Shown here: positions 1 to 12,151 of the stretch, piece by piece | Position numbering within the stretch: the first letter of the stretch is position 1 | Layout of the letters: the number at the start of each line of letters is the position of its first letter | Assembly: GCA_022836615.1 (NCBI GenBank) | Contig: MU405231.1 | Coordinates: forward strand, 186,001 to 250,000 | Direction of reading: 5' to 3' | DNA length: 64,000 nt | Source: Annulohypoxylon bovei var. microspora | Taxonomy: Eukaryota; Ascomycota; Sordariomycetes; Xylariales; Hypoxylaceae | Notes under the pieces: generated by a model | The model's input: only the letters and a program-made list of their open reading frames with translations | Databases searched by the model: none | What the model was told of the DNA's origin: nothing | Program-made: the position numbers and the translations under genes

Positions 1-740
1 CGCGGAAACGGCGCTCACGTAAGCGTGCGCGGCTTGAGAAATTCCCTTATAGAAGGTTAGATGCAATACGGCGTATCAGATTTCGAGAAAATCTCACCTC
101 CTCCTTATGAAACTCTGCAAGAATAGACTTCGCCTCCGCTTCCTGAGCGGCGGGGAGAACATACGTCCAACTTTCCGACTTCCCATTGGATGGGCTAAGC
201 CTTTCTGCTAATGAAGCCACGTGAGACCCCGTCCTAAATGCCATCAGGACGACCTGGATGGCGATCGGGAGAAGTGTAGAGAGCGAATAGCTCGATGCAA
301 TGGCGGTTGCTGCGAAGAGACCGGTGCAAAGCCCGGATAGTTTCGTGTTCTTTTGATCGGTAACATCTTCGTATTCCTTCTCGGAGCGGCTATCCCATCG
401 TGTTAGTAAATGCTCGTGACTAATATGGCCTTGTTGAATTCTCATACTCGATGTAATGTGCCAGCTGTGCTATGCATAAGAGGGCGCTATCGATCCCTGG
501 GAACTTAATTTCTTGTGCGTGGTATGTTTCGTTAAGCTGTTGTAGTGTTCTAAATATCGGGATCTTTCGTCGTTCTTCTCGAGGTAGTCGATCTATCTCA
601 TCTCTTAGAGCATCGCCGGCTAACCGGAGGAATTCCTTCGACAGCACACTCGGGTTTCCTTGTCTGTAAAAGTCGGCTAGGAAGCCGTGTGTGTCGAGAC
701 TCTGGTCTCCGAAAAGGAGAAATGCCATCTGGTCCGCCAT
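1..740 (-). CDS. Non-reducing polyketide synthase, N-terminal SAT domain (partial, runs off left edge)
   Basis: The first about 210 residues of a non-reducing iterative type I polyketide synthase are visible. Exons are 740-448, 389-98 and 45 to the window edge; introns are 58 and 52 bp. The first intron has donor GTATGA and branch site CTAAC. The protein opens with a LLFGDQS block, continues through a LPREERR segment and ALLCIAQLAHYI, and after the first intron carries GLCTG, the GxCxG motif holding the active-site cysteine of starter-unit acyl transferase (SAT) domains. After intron 2 the reading continues into AAHAYVSAVSA, also typical of SAT. In this family SAT loads the starter acyl unit; the KS, AT, PT and ACP domains would lie left of base 1. 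Product unknown. The family call is firm; the exact splices are inferred. Confidence 0.88.
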
Positions 741-3700
741 CTTGTTGGTGATGGTTGAGGCTGGTGTTGTTTGTTGATTGTGTGATATTCCAAGCCTGAG
801 GCGACCGTCGAGGTGTCTTTGACTTATATATATCAGATCAACACAACACCACTCAGATAAAGCTAGCCTGAACTAAATTTAACACGAAGGCAGTGTCTAG
901 TCCCATGTGTGAGATATCTACCGTAGTACCTGAGGCGTCACGACTAGAAACCAGGGGGGTGTGCAGGGGGGAAACTGTGAACTCACTCCCTGGTCTAGGT
1001 CCCCGTACAGTATTTTTCAATTAGTCCGGCATCGTTCGATTCTCGGTGACCGAAGGTTCATGAGATAAGCATATATTTCCATTTTAGGAGAGGACAATTG
1101 GGTGATAGGGCTGCCACCTAACTTAGGTGGCTATTCCATGTCTTGTCCGAAGGATAATAGTCATCATGGGAGGCGAACTGTGACATCTTGACCTTTCTTC
1201 CTTTAGACCGAACGGCCCAAAAACTCACTGCAGGTATATTTCCAATTCCTAGCCATATCACACCTAGCCCATCAAATCGTGATGTTGTATTGTTCGGGTA
1301 GATAGGGAGTTCTGCTACCCTGACTAATTTGAGCCTCCCTCGCGCACCCTACTGAGCACACCTGGGGAATCTGACACAAAAGGTATAGCTCCTATGAAAC
1401 TGCGCACGGAAAGACTTGTGGATGCTTTCCTCCCGGGTTTCCAATGAATTACTAGCAATCTTACTTAGGCGCCAAATGGTGGGTCATTTTGAGTTGGCCG
1501 TTGGGGATGTCCGCCGAAAGGTGCAGCAGCAGTAAGCTTCTGGTGCACGTCAGGACGGACGAGAATGAGAAAGGCTGTACTGTATTCAGTAAACCCCGCC
1601 ACGAGAATAAGAAAAAATGAAACGGGAATATTGTAATAAGACCAATCCCTCATTAGAGGAATCATTTGTGTCTCACTGAAGAGAATGAACCACGGCGCTG
1701 GCGCCACCATCGGCGGGTGTGAGCCGAAGGATTGTTATCGTTTACTTTCAAGGATTGGTTAAACATCCTAACTCTGTAAGAACTCAGTCCTTCTGCTGCT
1801 TAGAGACGATGCGTCGTTTCCTTGCCGATGAAAGTATTACCGACACATGTTGATAGTGGTAGTTAGTAAGAAGCAGATAGCGGCGCTAAGGAGACGGCGG
1901 TAATGCAGATGAGCCGCATCGGTGCCTTTCTCGAACAAGTTTAGCCTTGGCTTAACTGCTCGAACGCAAATTGACTAGAGGATAGCAATATACGCCCGCC
2001 ACTGACGAGAAGGTATCGAGTACGACCGAGACTATTCCGTATACTGACATGTCTTGCTGCGGCAGGGAGCGTACAATGTCTCTCGACTCTCACCACTGTC
2101 TCGGGATTCCACCTCACAATGGAACTTACATGATAAGATGATGCTCTGGCATGTGCATGTGCATGAGCACCCTCCAGCTAGCTGACCATATTACCTATTG
2201 CCCATAGTTTTATGTTGTATTGTTACTACGTGGTGACCTGCATTAGCATGCCGACGCCCACGGACTTCGCTAGGCTGTTTTAAGAGACAGCGGCAAGGGT
2301 TTTAATGTGATAATGATGGAGAATTCCAGATTCAATTCTTGATCTGGCGTTGTCCGTGTGGGCTGGGAAGTATTTGTTTGACATGCTGGTCGCATTTGGT
2401 TGTGGCTGTTCCATAAAAGGGAGAAGATAAAAAAGATGAAATCATTAAAATACTTCTTTCATGATTTCCTTTATCCTGGTCATAATCTTTTCCGATAAGT
2501 GAATGGATGCTTTGAATATCGATACGAATACTTGCATAAACTTGAACTTAAAGATTTCCAATGAGTAAAACTAACATTGAACTGGTTATCATATCACAAA
2601 TACCTATTAACGAACCCTTTTACAAAGTACTAATACCAATCAATTACATCTATATTTCAGATCACGATTAAGTCATTGTCATCTATGTTGCTTCGATATT
2701 CAACTTACATAAACTATACTTAGGTACTTAGGCACGTAATCATTGTTGCCTCCCTTACATTTAACTACCGACGTTATTTATTTTAATATATGGCAACCTG
2801 GAAATCACCATTTCAAGTACTACGTATATAGTGCGAGTAAGGTTGCTTTTACACTTGACATCGCCTCGTACTATGTGACCTTGATAGGACCGCCCTACGA
2901 GTACTTAATCCAACATATGCAAATGGCAGCTAGGTAGTAAATGGAGCTTCGTATGGATTCCCTTGTAAGGTTCCCGCTAACGGGTAGCAAACGTCCCGGG
3001 TAGGAACCAGTGGATCAACGTTATTCCAGCCTCTACGCAGTAGATGCGTAAACCCAGCATGTGGATTCTGCGCCACGTGGGATAAAGTACCGTAGTAAAA
3101 AAAAAACTCCATATTGGTGCATCTCCAATTCTCCAATTCTAGAACTTCATCATCATGCTCCCCCTATCAGTTCGTGCAACAACCTAATTATATTTTTATA
3201 ATGTTTTGATTACGATTCAAGGTGGCTTATTTCCGTAACATACACTCCCTCGTAGCAATATCCTATCTCGAAGGATTTTTCCTACAGCGGGCTTCGCTGC
3301 GTTGACCGCATTCACGGACCTCAACACACAACCACGCATACCTATAACCCTTACCTAAGTAGCCACAGCCAGGAGTCGGATATCAAGGCTGACTGCCTAT
3401 CATCTCACATACATACCATGAAATTATCCTGTTCGTTCGGGAAATGTACCGTCTTCCGAGACTGTTCTATCATATGTTTATCATTGATTAAGATGCTTCC
3501 GAAGATGATTGGATCTCAAGGGGTCGCTCTGGCTACACCCTTTGAACGATGAGAAATCGGACCTCCGGTCTATTATCGTATAGATCCTAAGCCAGATGCG
3601 CTGGGCCAAATTACTCATGCACGCCGACTACCCAGCATGGCTTTATTATTCAGGTAGATAATATGTAACTGACTGCAGAAGTGATTGTCACTGTGGGTTC

Positions 3701-5875
3701 CTGAATTGCTTCCTTGCTAGTGCCACATGCAAGTCTAATCCTTTTACTGACCGGGTACACCCATTCGTTTGGTTACTATCCAGCTATCTACCAGATCCAT
3801 TCTTACCCGGATCGAGAGGCAGTTAAACATGGGATACGCTTTCGCCTCATGCGCTCATGCTGGATACGTCCCAAGCCTCGCAGCGTTTCAATGTCCCGCG
3901 GAAACAGTCGAGTTACGAGTCTCATCTCGGCTGCATGGAATACATAGCTCGAAGCTCTAGACCAGAGATCAGCTGCTCACTTCTCCACCCATGGTTGTTG
4001 AAATCCGGATATCCTCCATCATTGGTTTTGCTGCGATCAAAAGTTCTCGAACGATGATCAAATTCATCACATCTCATAGCGTACGTATGCCATGGCTTCT
4101 AGAATGATGACTGCCAAGCCGGTGGAGACTCAGTCAACAAGGCGTTATCAACAGCCAATTTGACTTGACGGCCTTACAAATCATCGCTAAATACTGCGTA
4201 TGTACGTTCGTATGCCTGGGGTACGCCGTATCATAGATGCAAGTTCATCTTACATCATACGGAAACAATCATAGTGCACAGTAGTCTGGCGGCCCGAGCG
4301 ACCCTGCTCCATGATTCGCCATAATTCGACAATCCACGGTATGCCTAAGTAGGTATCTACCTGTCTGGTAGGTACCTAGTCAATCGAAGTGGTAGTATTT
4401 CAGGGATTATCTTCAGGAGGGTAACTTCATCGATGCGGATCGAGAGATGCATCCAACGAAGATCCGCAACTTAATCTAGTTCAATTTGCATTTGACGATA
4501 TAATTAAATCATATCTTGCATATAGAAAACCCCATGTAGTCCGTACAGATTTTGGCTATATCAATCGATTCTAGGGGATTTTCTTTTGCTAATGATTAGG
4601 ACTCGCTAAGAGGTATGGCGCAAGGTTAATCCAGCCTCGTATCGGCCACGATGAAGATGGCGTCTACATCCATGATCTTCACCTCAGCCTTCATGCCCGT
4701 CTCGGACTCGGATCAAAGGAAAACCCCAGATTGGGGAACGCTGTCAAAAAATCTCTACCCTGCCTGTCTGTTGTTTCCGTGGGGATTCCAGCTATCTCGT
4801 CTAGTGGCTTGCTCCACCGCTTACGAGATGCGCAATGCCGAATTCTGCATGTCGACATATCGGAAGACCCAGTCAGAAAGATAGAATGCTTAGCTAAGTC
4901 AGCTTTAAAAGCGTCAGCTGAGAAGAACCATAGAATGCGTTTTGTGTAACGGCCAGGAACAACGCCCCCTTGCAAGGTCTCATCGGACTGAGCTTCTGCA
5001 AGCTAAGATCCCTTCCGCGGAGCCGAGGCCAAAGGACGTTGTCCCAGACTTTCAGCCCTAGGGCTGACGATACGGTTACAAGACTCCGTCGGGGTGACTA
5101 ATTATGCCGCCGATGTGACAGCGAAGCTCAACGTCTGCTGGGTTCATGGAAGCCCCATTGGCTTCGGGACGTAGCGCCTCTGCCGCTGCGTGTAATTAGC
5201 AATCCAGAATCGCCATAGGCAAGGGACTCGGAAGGGGCTGGACAGGTTTCAAACCCAATGTCACCTACTCAAAATTCGGCGATATCATCTCCTGTGTATC
5301 CGAAGTTCGAAGCCGTTAGCACCGATGCTCAGCTCCAATGCAGGCGGTATTCATCGACGGAGAAGGGTCTGAAACGTGTATACTCTGATGTATTTTCGGG
5401 CCCGATTCCGCGAAACTAACTCTATGCACGTGAATTTCCCGACTGGCTGGCTCGACTAGGCGGTGGGTTAGACGATCAACACCGACGCATGCACCAGTGC
5501 GGCGCGCTATTTCTTCAACCCGCAAGGTAAGCTTACATTATCTTGGCTGCATCTGTTTCAACAATTCTGCCTGGATATTGATCTCGATTCAAGATATATG
5601 ATATCAGTACAATAATATAGGACTCTATGGCCTGTCAAGGTGAATATATACGGTATGTGAGCTTCCCCAATCTCCCCTGTACACCTGGCACCCAACATGT
5701 TCGCATATTAAACCACCAAACACAAATCCACTAAGTACCTATATAAATATACCCGCCGAATAAATGCTAAGCCGTGAAGTCCGCCTGTATGTCCGTCTGT
5801 AAATAGCAACACCATGATAATTAATTAAGCCTTTCGGCACTTGGACATTCACTCCTGTATGTAGGGAGTGAATAT
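741..5875. other. Gene-poor spacer, 5.1 kb
   Basis: Between the polyketide synthase start and the oxidase end I find no open frame with a recognisable domain, good start context or consistent splice sites. Open frames of 60-95 codons occur (for example around 3714-3960, 4651-4975 and 5316-5525) but look like chance frames. The interval holds a TAGGTA-rich stretch near 4345-4380. It may contain decayed sequence that I cannot identify by eye. Confidence 0.6.
824..834 (-). promoter_or_regulatory. TATA-like element upstream of the polyketide synthase
   Basis: On the minus strand the run GATATATATAAG lies about 85 bases before the start codon at 740, a normal place for a fungal TATA box. It is a pattern match only; no transcription start is visible from sequence. 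Confidence 0.35.
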
Positions 5876-7894
5876 CTAGGCAGGAGTAAAAATCTCCTTG
5901 ATAAGAGTTGGGGAAGCCCCTTTTCCTGGCATCCGAACACCGCAAGGGGAATCCTGAACGCGCTCGCACTCCGCCTCACTTATACTCAGCTTGACGCTGT
6001 GTACAGAGAACTGCATCGTTAGGGTCAGCAAACATTGGTTCACCTATCGGGCTAGCACTGTAAGACTTACCCCGTGTACTCTGTTGGTGGCACCGTGACG
6101 AAACCGTCGGTATTATCCCAATCTTCGTTTCCGGCCGCATTTCCCGTGGTCGGTATCCCCATCGCGTCGCAGGCGTCGATGTGGTCCTGGGGGATCGTGT
6201 AATTCCGAAGCTTGTCGGGGGCCTCGAGCAGGGTGGCGCTCAGGCCCATCTCGACGTGCCACTCGACGTGACAGTGGAACAAGAAGACCCCAGGATTCTC
6301 GGCCTTGATGCGCAGCACCGCGTACGACTTGGCGTTCACGGCCACCGTGTCTCGCCTAGGTGGTACGTCGTTAATCTCAGCGTCGGCCGTCCAGTTCCCC
6401 GCGTCGCTCTCCGGCCGCGCGAGGACTTGGAACTGGTGGCCGTGGAGATGGAAGGGGTGTATTGCGTCGTTGTTGTTGTTTATGATGATCTCTATCACGT
6501 CGCCATAGTCGGCGACGAAGGCGTTCACTTGACCGTACGCCGCGGTCTCGGTGTTGTTGTCTCCTAGAGAGGCCGCCGAGTACAGCGCCGGGACTTTCTG
6601 CGGGATGTACATCGAGTCATTGAAGCATGCTCTAGGATACCCGTTGGCGTCGTGGCAGTAGTCGAAAAACAGCACCCACTGCTTATCTACGGGGCCGTAG
6701 GCTTCTTCATCATCTTCCGGCTCAAAGGTAGAGTCGTCGAAGGGCTCGAAAGCCTGGATGTCAAATGTCTCGGTCTTGTCCTTGTCATCATCCGTGACTA
6801 ACAAACCTGTGACATTAAACGGAAACGAGACGGGTCTGATGGGATCCTTAGCTGCAAAATCTTGATTTACATCTAAGGTAACCAAATATGGATAATTCCT
6901 GTCGGCGTCATCAGGGATTGTTATCAAGACGTCTGTCCGCTGAGCAGCAGATATCCGCAACTGTTGCACAGACGTCCTTGACACATATGACGCGTCGATT
7001 GCGATGACATCCATGTCAAAGTCAGCAAATGTGATGAAGGTGGAGAACATCGCCGACCAGTTGATCATACGGATGCGGTATGTCTTGCCAGCCTCGACCG
7101 AGATCTGGCCATCACCCCCTTCATTGATAAGGGTGCTGTTAGGAAGTGGAGGAGCAAACTGCGTGTTATTGGGCTGAATCATTGTTTGCATTAATGTCAC
7201 CGTCTGATCGCGGTACCTGTACAATCTGTAAGCGATTTGGGAGAAACTCCTCGCCTAAGATAACGAGGCGTGCTTAAGCTTACCAATCAGACAGGGTAAG
7301 GACAACTTCCTCATCGTAGTCGTCTTCATATGGGTCGTCAGGATCATGAATAATCAGCGGCCCCCGAAGGCCGTCTGGGTATTGCCCCATACTATGTGAG
7401 TGATCTTTCACAACATTATTAGCTAAAAGAAATAACCTGGTAGTTTCGAACCCTTCAACTTACACCAATATGTGCCAGGCGCGTCGGCCTTTCGATATCT
7501 GTCGTCAGCTTCATTTCTCTCCCCTAGTCGTACATGATGTCCAGATCTCACTTACATAGAAACGGTATTTGACAGAATAATCTGGAGGTAAGGGACATTG
7601 GTTGGTGCCGACAGCGCCGTCCATGTCGTTGGAACTTATTTGGTTAATTCCATGGAAGTGGAGACCAGTGGTCTCGTTCCCCAACTTGTTGTTCAAGTTG
7701 ACAACGACGATATCGCCAACATTCGCCTCGATCGTCGGGCAGGGCCACGCATCGTTTATTCCAATAACCGGCCTGTTGAATCCATCTGGACTGGCAAAGA
7801 CCCAAGTTACGTTCCAGTTGTAAGTCACCGTCTTCGCCAGTGACCCCGTCACCTGCGCTAGCGCGACGAGGAAGGGAATATGTCCCCTATGCAT
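5876..7894 (-). CDS. Fet3/Abr1-type multicopper oxidase, secreted
   Basis: A 583-residue multicopper oxidase in five exons: 7894-7556, 7488-7464 (only 25 bp), 7404-7284, 7216-6071 and 5996-5876. It begins with a hydrophobic signal-like stretch ending near LAKTVTYNW. Copper ligands are all present: HFHG (H79, H81), YHSH (H123, H125), HPFHLHGH and the C-terminal HCHVEWH; the type-1 axial position appears to be Leu. The YDEEVVLTLSDWY segment resembles Fet3-type ferroxidases, including an acidic residue implicated in iron oxidation there. Unlike Fet3 no C-terminal membrane helix is seen. Abr1-like members of this branch oxidise phenolic intermediates in conidial pigment clusters, and the nearest gene is a non-reducing polyketide synthase, so a pigment role is a reasonable inference. 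The last exon rests on a GTAAGT donor and CTAAC branch; without it the protein stops at 6067. Confidence 0.88.
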
Positions 7895-9555
7895 CTTGCC
7901 TGATTAGAACTCTATGTTGACAGAAGGTTGAGGTTTCCAGGAGTGAAGATGGGATTAGAAACCAGGACGAGAAGTCAAGAAGATGAATATGATGAATGAA
8001 ACACCTGACGAGCAAGTTTCCGGATCCGGGACACCACCGCGTCTTTTAAGAGTAAGTCGATAGCGACATTCGACAGCGAACCTTTCATACTAGGGGATAT
8101 CAAGACCTGCTCGTGGGGGGAGATACGGGGCAAGACGAGAGCCGCTGCGTATACCTGCCGCGCTTCATGTTTGAAGAGTTTAAACTTGCAAATCTACGAG
8201 AGCAACCTTGACGTAGACTGACAACTGCATGGCCGCATGCAAGATCGAGTATATTACCTACATCTCCAATTAAAGCTGTCAGGTTGACGCGTTGGCGTTG
8301 GAATTCAAACGCACGGCCTCTATTAGGGTCCACGATAATGCTTATCCCGGAAGTCCGTTGCATGGAATGTCGGCTATCAGCATCGCCGTTTTCGAGACGT
8401 GACACTTGAAAACAGGCAGTTGGGACACATGGAACGAGCATTTAAGATGCCATTGGTGCTGGCAATATTTACGTTTGTGCCTTTGGAACGGGAGAGGCCG
8501 AATAAACCGAAGCCGTTAGACTTAGGTTGTTAACGAACTGCGTGTTTCAGACGCCACATTTAGAGACATCGACGTCAGAAAATAACCTAAAACGGTCAAA
8601 TTGAATATGATTTTTACGCAAGAAGCTAGGTTCAGAGCACGAATCACGGAGGATGGAGGCATCTAGAACGGAGATCGTACATATTAATTGCCATTATCTA
8701 TATGATGGTTCTAGAACAGAGTGGCAGACGCGGTGACATGATGCCGACATGTTATATAGGTATCTAATCATTTTAATGCAAGTCTATTAAACATCTACAT
8801 TCGCCTATCTTAGCTTCATTAGACAGAGGTAATGTCTCACTGCTGAAAAGCTCAGACACTAAAAACCTCGTGGCAATGGTGCATCTCGAGGACCTTAATT
8901 CCCACGAGAACCCCAACGAACGGTCTCCCGAGCAGCTAATCTTGTTTTCGGAACTTTATGATACGTCTTGAGAAATATATAATGACCAATAGAACATATT
9001 TATTCAGTTTCCCTGCAGAGTTGGGATTCATTGGTGGACATCAGCGTTGGTATGTAAACATCCGCGCCTACAAGGTATGCAGATATAGATTACTCGCATA
9101 TCAAATACGATGCCAATACCATAGAATCGAGCTCGGCTATCTACGTCATGTAAATAATATATTATTACACGATGTGTAGGGTTAAAAATAGATGTTCTAG
9201 CCCTGTGGCTAAATTTTATAAATTGCTTCTTACCCCTATGTCCAGGGGGTTCTGTCGCGAACAGATTATCTTCTAACCTTATATTTCCACAAGTGACCGC
9301 GTTTGATTTTGTTTGTGTGATTATTTTCTTAGATGTTGGTAAATAAATCAGAAGTACAAGCTACGAAACATTTCGCAGGCTGATGGAGGAAGCTATAACT
9401 CAAGAGACAAGCTACGACAGGCACAATAAAAGAGATTATGATAATCGGGTATTTCTAAGAGTGTAATGTCTCATTCATTAATATAATTTTGATTTTATAG
9501 GTAAAAAAACAACGATGATGCTGTGACTCGACTCTAAGTAGCGGAAACCCATATC
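7895..9555. other. Intergenic, 1.7 kb
   Basis: Upstream region of the oxidase and 3' flank of the beta-galactosidase. It is AT-rich, especially 8,900-9,500. A 113-codon frame at 8100-8441 on the minus strand has no recognisable content. I see no gene. Confidence 0.6.
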
Positions 9556-11514
9556 TTAGGGATAGTCAGGATCTGGATAATTTGCCCATTCCCTCTCGGC
9601 CATTCCAAAAGCCGTCAAGGACTCGCCGTTCGGCTCCAACTCAAGTACAACGATCTCATTCTCCTCGTCCGGCTTGATTACAGTCCCGGGAAGATATAGT
9701 GACTGCTGCGGCCCGACGATCCAATACCGACCAAGATTAAATTCGTTAACCCACACGTTTCCTTTCACGCCGTCAGGAACTGTCACGAATGTATCCAGCG
9801 CTGCCAAATCTGTGACATTACCGCCGTCGACCCGGAACGTACCGCAGAAGAAAGCGGGCGGGGATCCAGTCGCTATCGCACCAGACCCGGTATTGGGGGC
9901 GGCGAGAGCAGCGGGAGGCGCGTCGGGAGGCGCGTCGAGGGGTAGCGAGTAGACATTCCACTGAGACACAACTTGCGGCCCAATTGTCACATTACCCACA
10001 ATGCCTTTATATGGGTCCTCAAGCGCGATAAAAGTACCAGATTCCCGGGACCAGTAGTCAACGCGGCCGAGATTCTCGACCAGGAGCTGCAGCGTGTCTC
10101 CAGGCTGTAATGATAGACTGACTTCTGCCGGCTGACTATACGTGCTATCAATAACGCCCTGTTTTGTCCCATTCACATACACGATAACCCTGTCTCTAGC
10201 TCGGTCTCCAGGCTGCAGTGAGCCTTGGAGGGCCGTAGTAACTATATGTTCGTAGAGCACCAGCCCATAAGCCTGACCCAATTCCTCCATTGTCATCGGC
10301 GCCACACTCGTCGTCTTCTCCCCAAGCGTATCTATATCAAACAGCGAGCCCACCAGCTGTAGTGTGACATTCGCAATCTCCCCCAGCGGCACATTCTCCG
10401 GCGGTTCCGGGATACTGCCCTGCGGGACGTACTTCGCGATCGTGTCCCGCAGCGTATCGTACAACTCCGTCGTGCGTCCGCTCTCGTCCAGCGGGGCGCC
10501 ATAATCGTAGCTCGTGATGAAAGACGCCGTGTAATTCTTCCAAATGGCTCCGTTGCTGAACCCGAAGTTCGAGCCCCCGTGGAACATGTACAGGCTGATG
10601 GAGTTGTTCGCGCCGAGGACGAGATCGAGGTCCGACACGAACTGCTGGATCTGCGACGGGTTGCCGACGGCCGTGTTGTGCGCGTTCGCGGAGCCCCAGA
10701 AGTCCGGCGCGAACGTGTAGTACTCGCCGTCGAGCAGCGGGCCGAGCTCGGTCGGGTCGGTGATGTACCGGTCGCGCGCCGCGAACCCGGACCGTGGGTC
10801 GCCGTCGATCTCGGCCAGGACGCCCGGGACCTCGCCGCCAGCTAAAGTCCAGTCAACCCCACCGTCGTTCGTATATAGTGGGACCTCGAAATTCTGCTTC
10901 AGGATATCTCTCAACGCTAGCGTATAATTATGATCCACCCCATACGACCCGTATTCGTTCTCGACCTGCACCATAATCAACGGGCCTCCCCGCGTAACTT
11001 GTAACTCCGCTAAGTCTCCCGCTAGCTTCTTCAGATAGTTCTCCGCGGCCTGCATGAACGCGCTATCCGACGATCTGACCGTCATCCCTGGGACCTGACT
11101 CAGCCAAGCCGGGAAGCCGCCCCACTCCCTCTCGCCGCAGATATACGGACCGGGTCTCAGCACGACATTTAGGTCCTCTTCCTGCGCGATGCGGAAGAAC
11201 TGCGCCACATCGTTGCTTTCTTCGGTGCTGGTCCACTGGCCCTGGCTCGGCTCGAGCAGGTTCCAGTACACGTAGCTAAAGATAGTGTTTAACCCCATAG
11301 CTCTAGCCTTCACTAGCCGGTCGCGCCAGTACGCCGGCGGAATCCGCTGTGGGTCCATCTGGCCGCCGATGATAACGTGCGGCTCGCCATTCAGGAGGAA
11401 TGAGCTGCGATCGTATGTAAACGCCGGCGCTGCGGCCGATTGCGTCGTGCTCGGCAAAGCCCAAGCCGGGTACAGGAGAGCCGGGAGGCATGTTAGGGTT
11501 TGGTACCAATGCAT
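9556..11514 (-). CDS. Beta-galactosidase, glycoside hydrolase family 35, secreted
   Basis: An intronless 652-residue GH35 enzyme that hydrolyses terminal beta-D-galactose residues. The N-terminus (MHWYQTLTCLPALLYPAWAL) is a signal peptide, so the enzyme should be secreted. The TIM-barrel begins near residue 32 with FTYDRSSFLLNGEP; GPYICGEREWGGFPAWL is the family hallmark around 122-138. The acid/base glutamate is E187 in VENEYGSYG and the likely nucleophile is E264 in LLDGEYY. Their spacing (77) fits the family. The size matches the compact animal/bacterial-like GH35 group rather than the roughly 1000-residue Aspergillus LacA type. C-terminal beta domains end with NEFNLGRYW and ELEPNGES, also typical of the compact group. 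The gene is transcribed toward the oxidase. Confidence 0.93.
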   Translation of the reverse strand: MHWYQTLTCLPALLYPAWALPSTTQSAAAPAFTYDRSSFLLNGEPHVIIGGQMDPQRIPPAYWRDRLVKARAMGLNTIFSYVYWNLLEPSQGQWTSTEESNDVAQFFRIAQEEDLNVVLRPGPYICGEREWGGFPAWLSQVPGMTVRSSDSAFMQAAENYLKKLAGDLAELQVTRGGPLIMVQVENEYGSYGVDHNYTLALRDILKQNFEVPLYTNDGGVDWTLAGGEVPGVLAEIDGDPRSGFAARDRYITDPTELGPLLDGEYYTFAPDFWGSANAHNTAVGNPSQIQQFVSDLDLVLGANNSISLYMFHGGSNFGFSNGAIWKNYTASFITSYDYGAPLDESGRTTELYDTLRDTIAKYVPQGSIPEPPENVPLGEIANVTLQLVGSLFDIDTLGEKTTSVAPMTMEELGQAYGLVLYEHIVTTALQGSLQPGDRARDRVIVYVNGTKQGVIDSTYSQPAEVSLSLQPGDTLQLLVENLGRVDYWSRESGTFIALEDPYKGIVGNVTIGPQVVSQWNVYSLPLDAPPDAPPAALAAPNTGSGAIATGSPPAFFCGTFRVDGGNVTDLAALDTFVTVPDGVKGNVWVNEFNLGRYWIVGPQQSLYLPGTVIKPDEENEIVVLELEPNGESLTAFGMAEREWANYPDPDYP

Positions 11515-12151
11515 CTTCTATGTAGGTTGGTTTAGGAATGGAATGATGCGACGACCCTCGCTGATCTCGGAAATCCTCATTCCAGCGAGGCGGTACATAG
11601 CCGAGATATTATACGAGCCGGCTAGCGAGAGTTCCATCTTGTTCCCCGCATTGGCTATCTAAGAACTCGATGGTCTATGAAGGGCGAAAGAACGTTACAT
11701 TCTGTTAATGACTTTTCCTGGTTACGAGATTCGCGGAAAAACAAAAGGGACTATCTATCTTGGTCCTTGGTTCCACCACCATTGTTGTATTGTTTATCTA
11801 AACAGGGGAGCGATGAATTGGGGTCAGCTTTTTTTCATCCCCATCCAGGGTTAGGGTTATCTACCTACTTTGTAGTGCCAAGATATCGCTATCAAACATG
11901 GTAGAAATTTGGAAGGTGATTAAGGTAATGCCGTTCTAAAAAGTTGGATTAAATCGTGCTATGCACTCGCTAAGCAGAATTTGTAGATCTAGTTGGTGGG
12001 AATGTAACCTTTCTATTCACCCATTTTATATGTCCTGCGAATCCCAGCCCAACAAGGACTTCTTATTCGGACAACCTCATCTCATCATGCAGTCTCGTAC
12101 GGGAAAACATCGCCCATCATCATGAACGAGACCGAATGCCTACCTAGTCAA
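11515..12151. other. Intergenic, 0.6 kb
   Basis: Promoter region of the beta-galactosidase and 3' flank of the Osh3-type gene, both on the minus strand. No gene seen. Confidence 0.6.

Noticed and set aside
4651..4975. Overlapping frames that at first suggested a small dehydrogenase
   Set aside because: No glycine-rich nucleotide motif or catalytic residues could be found in any frame.
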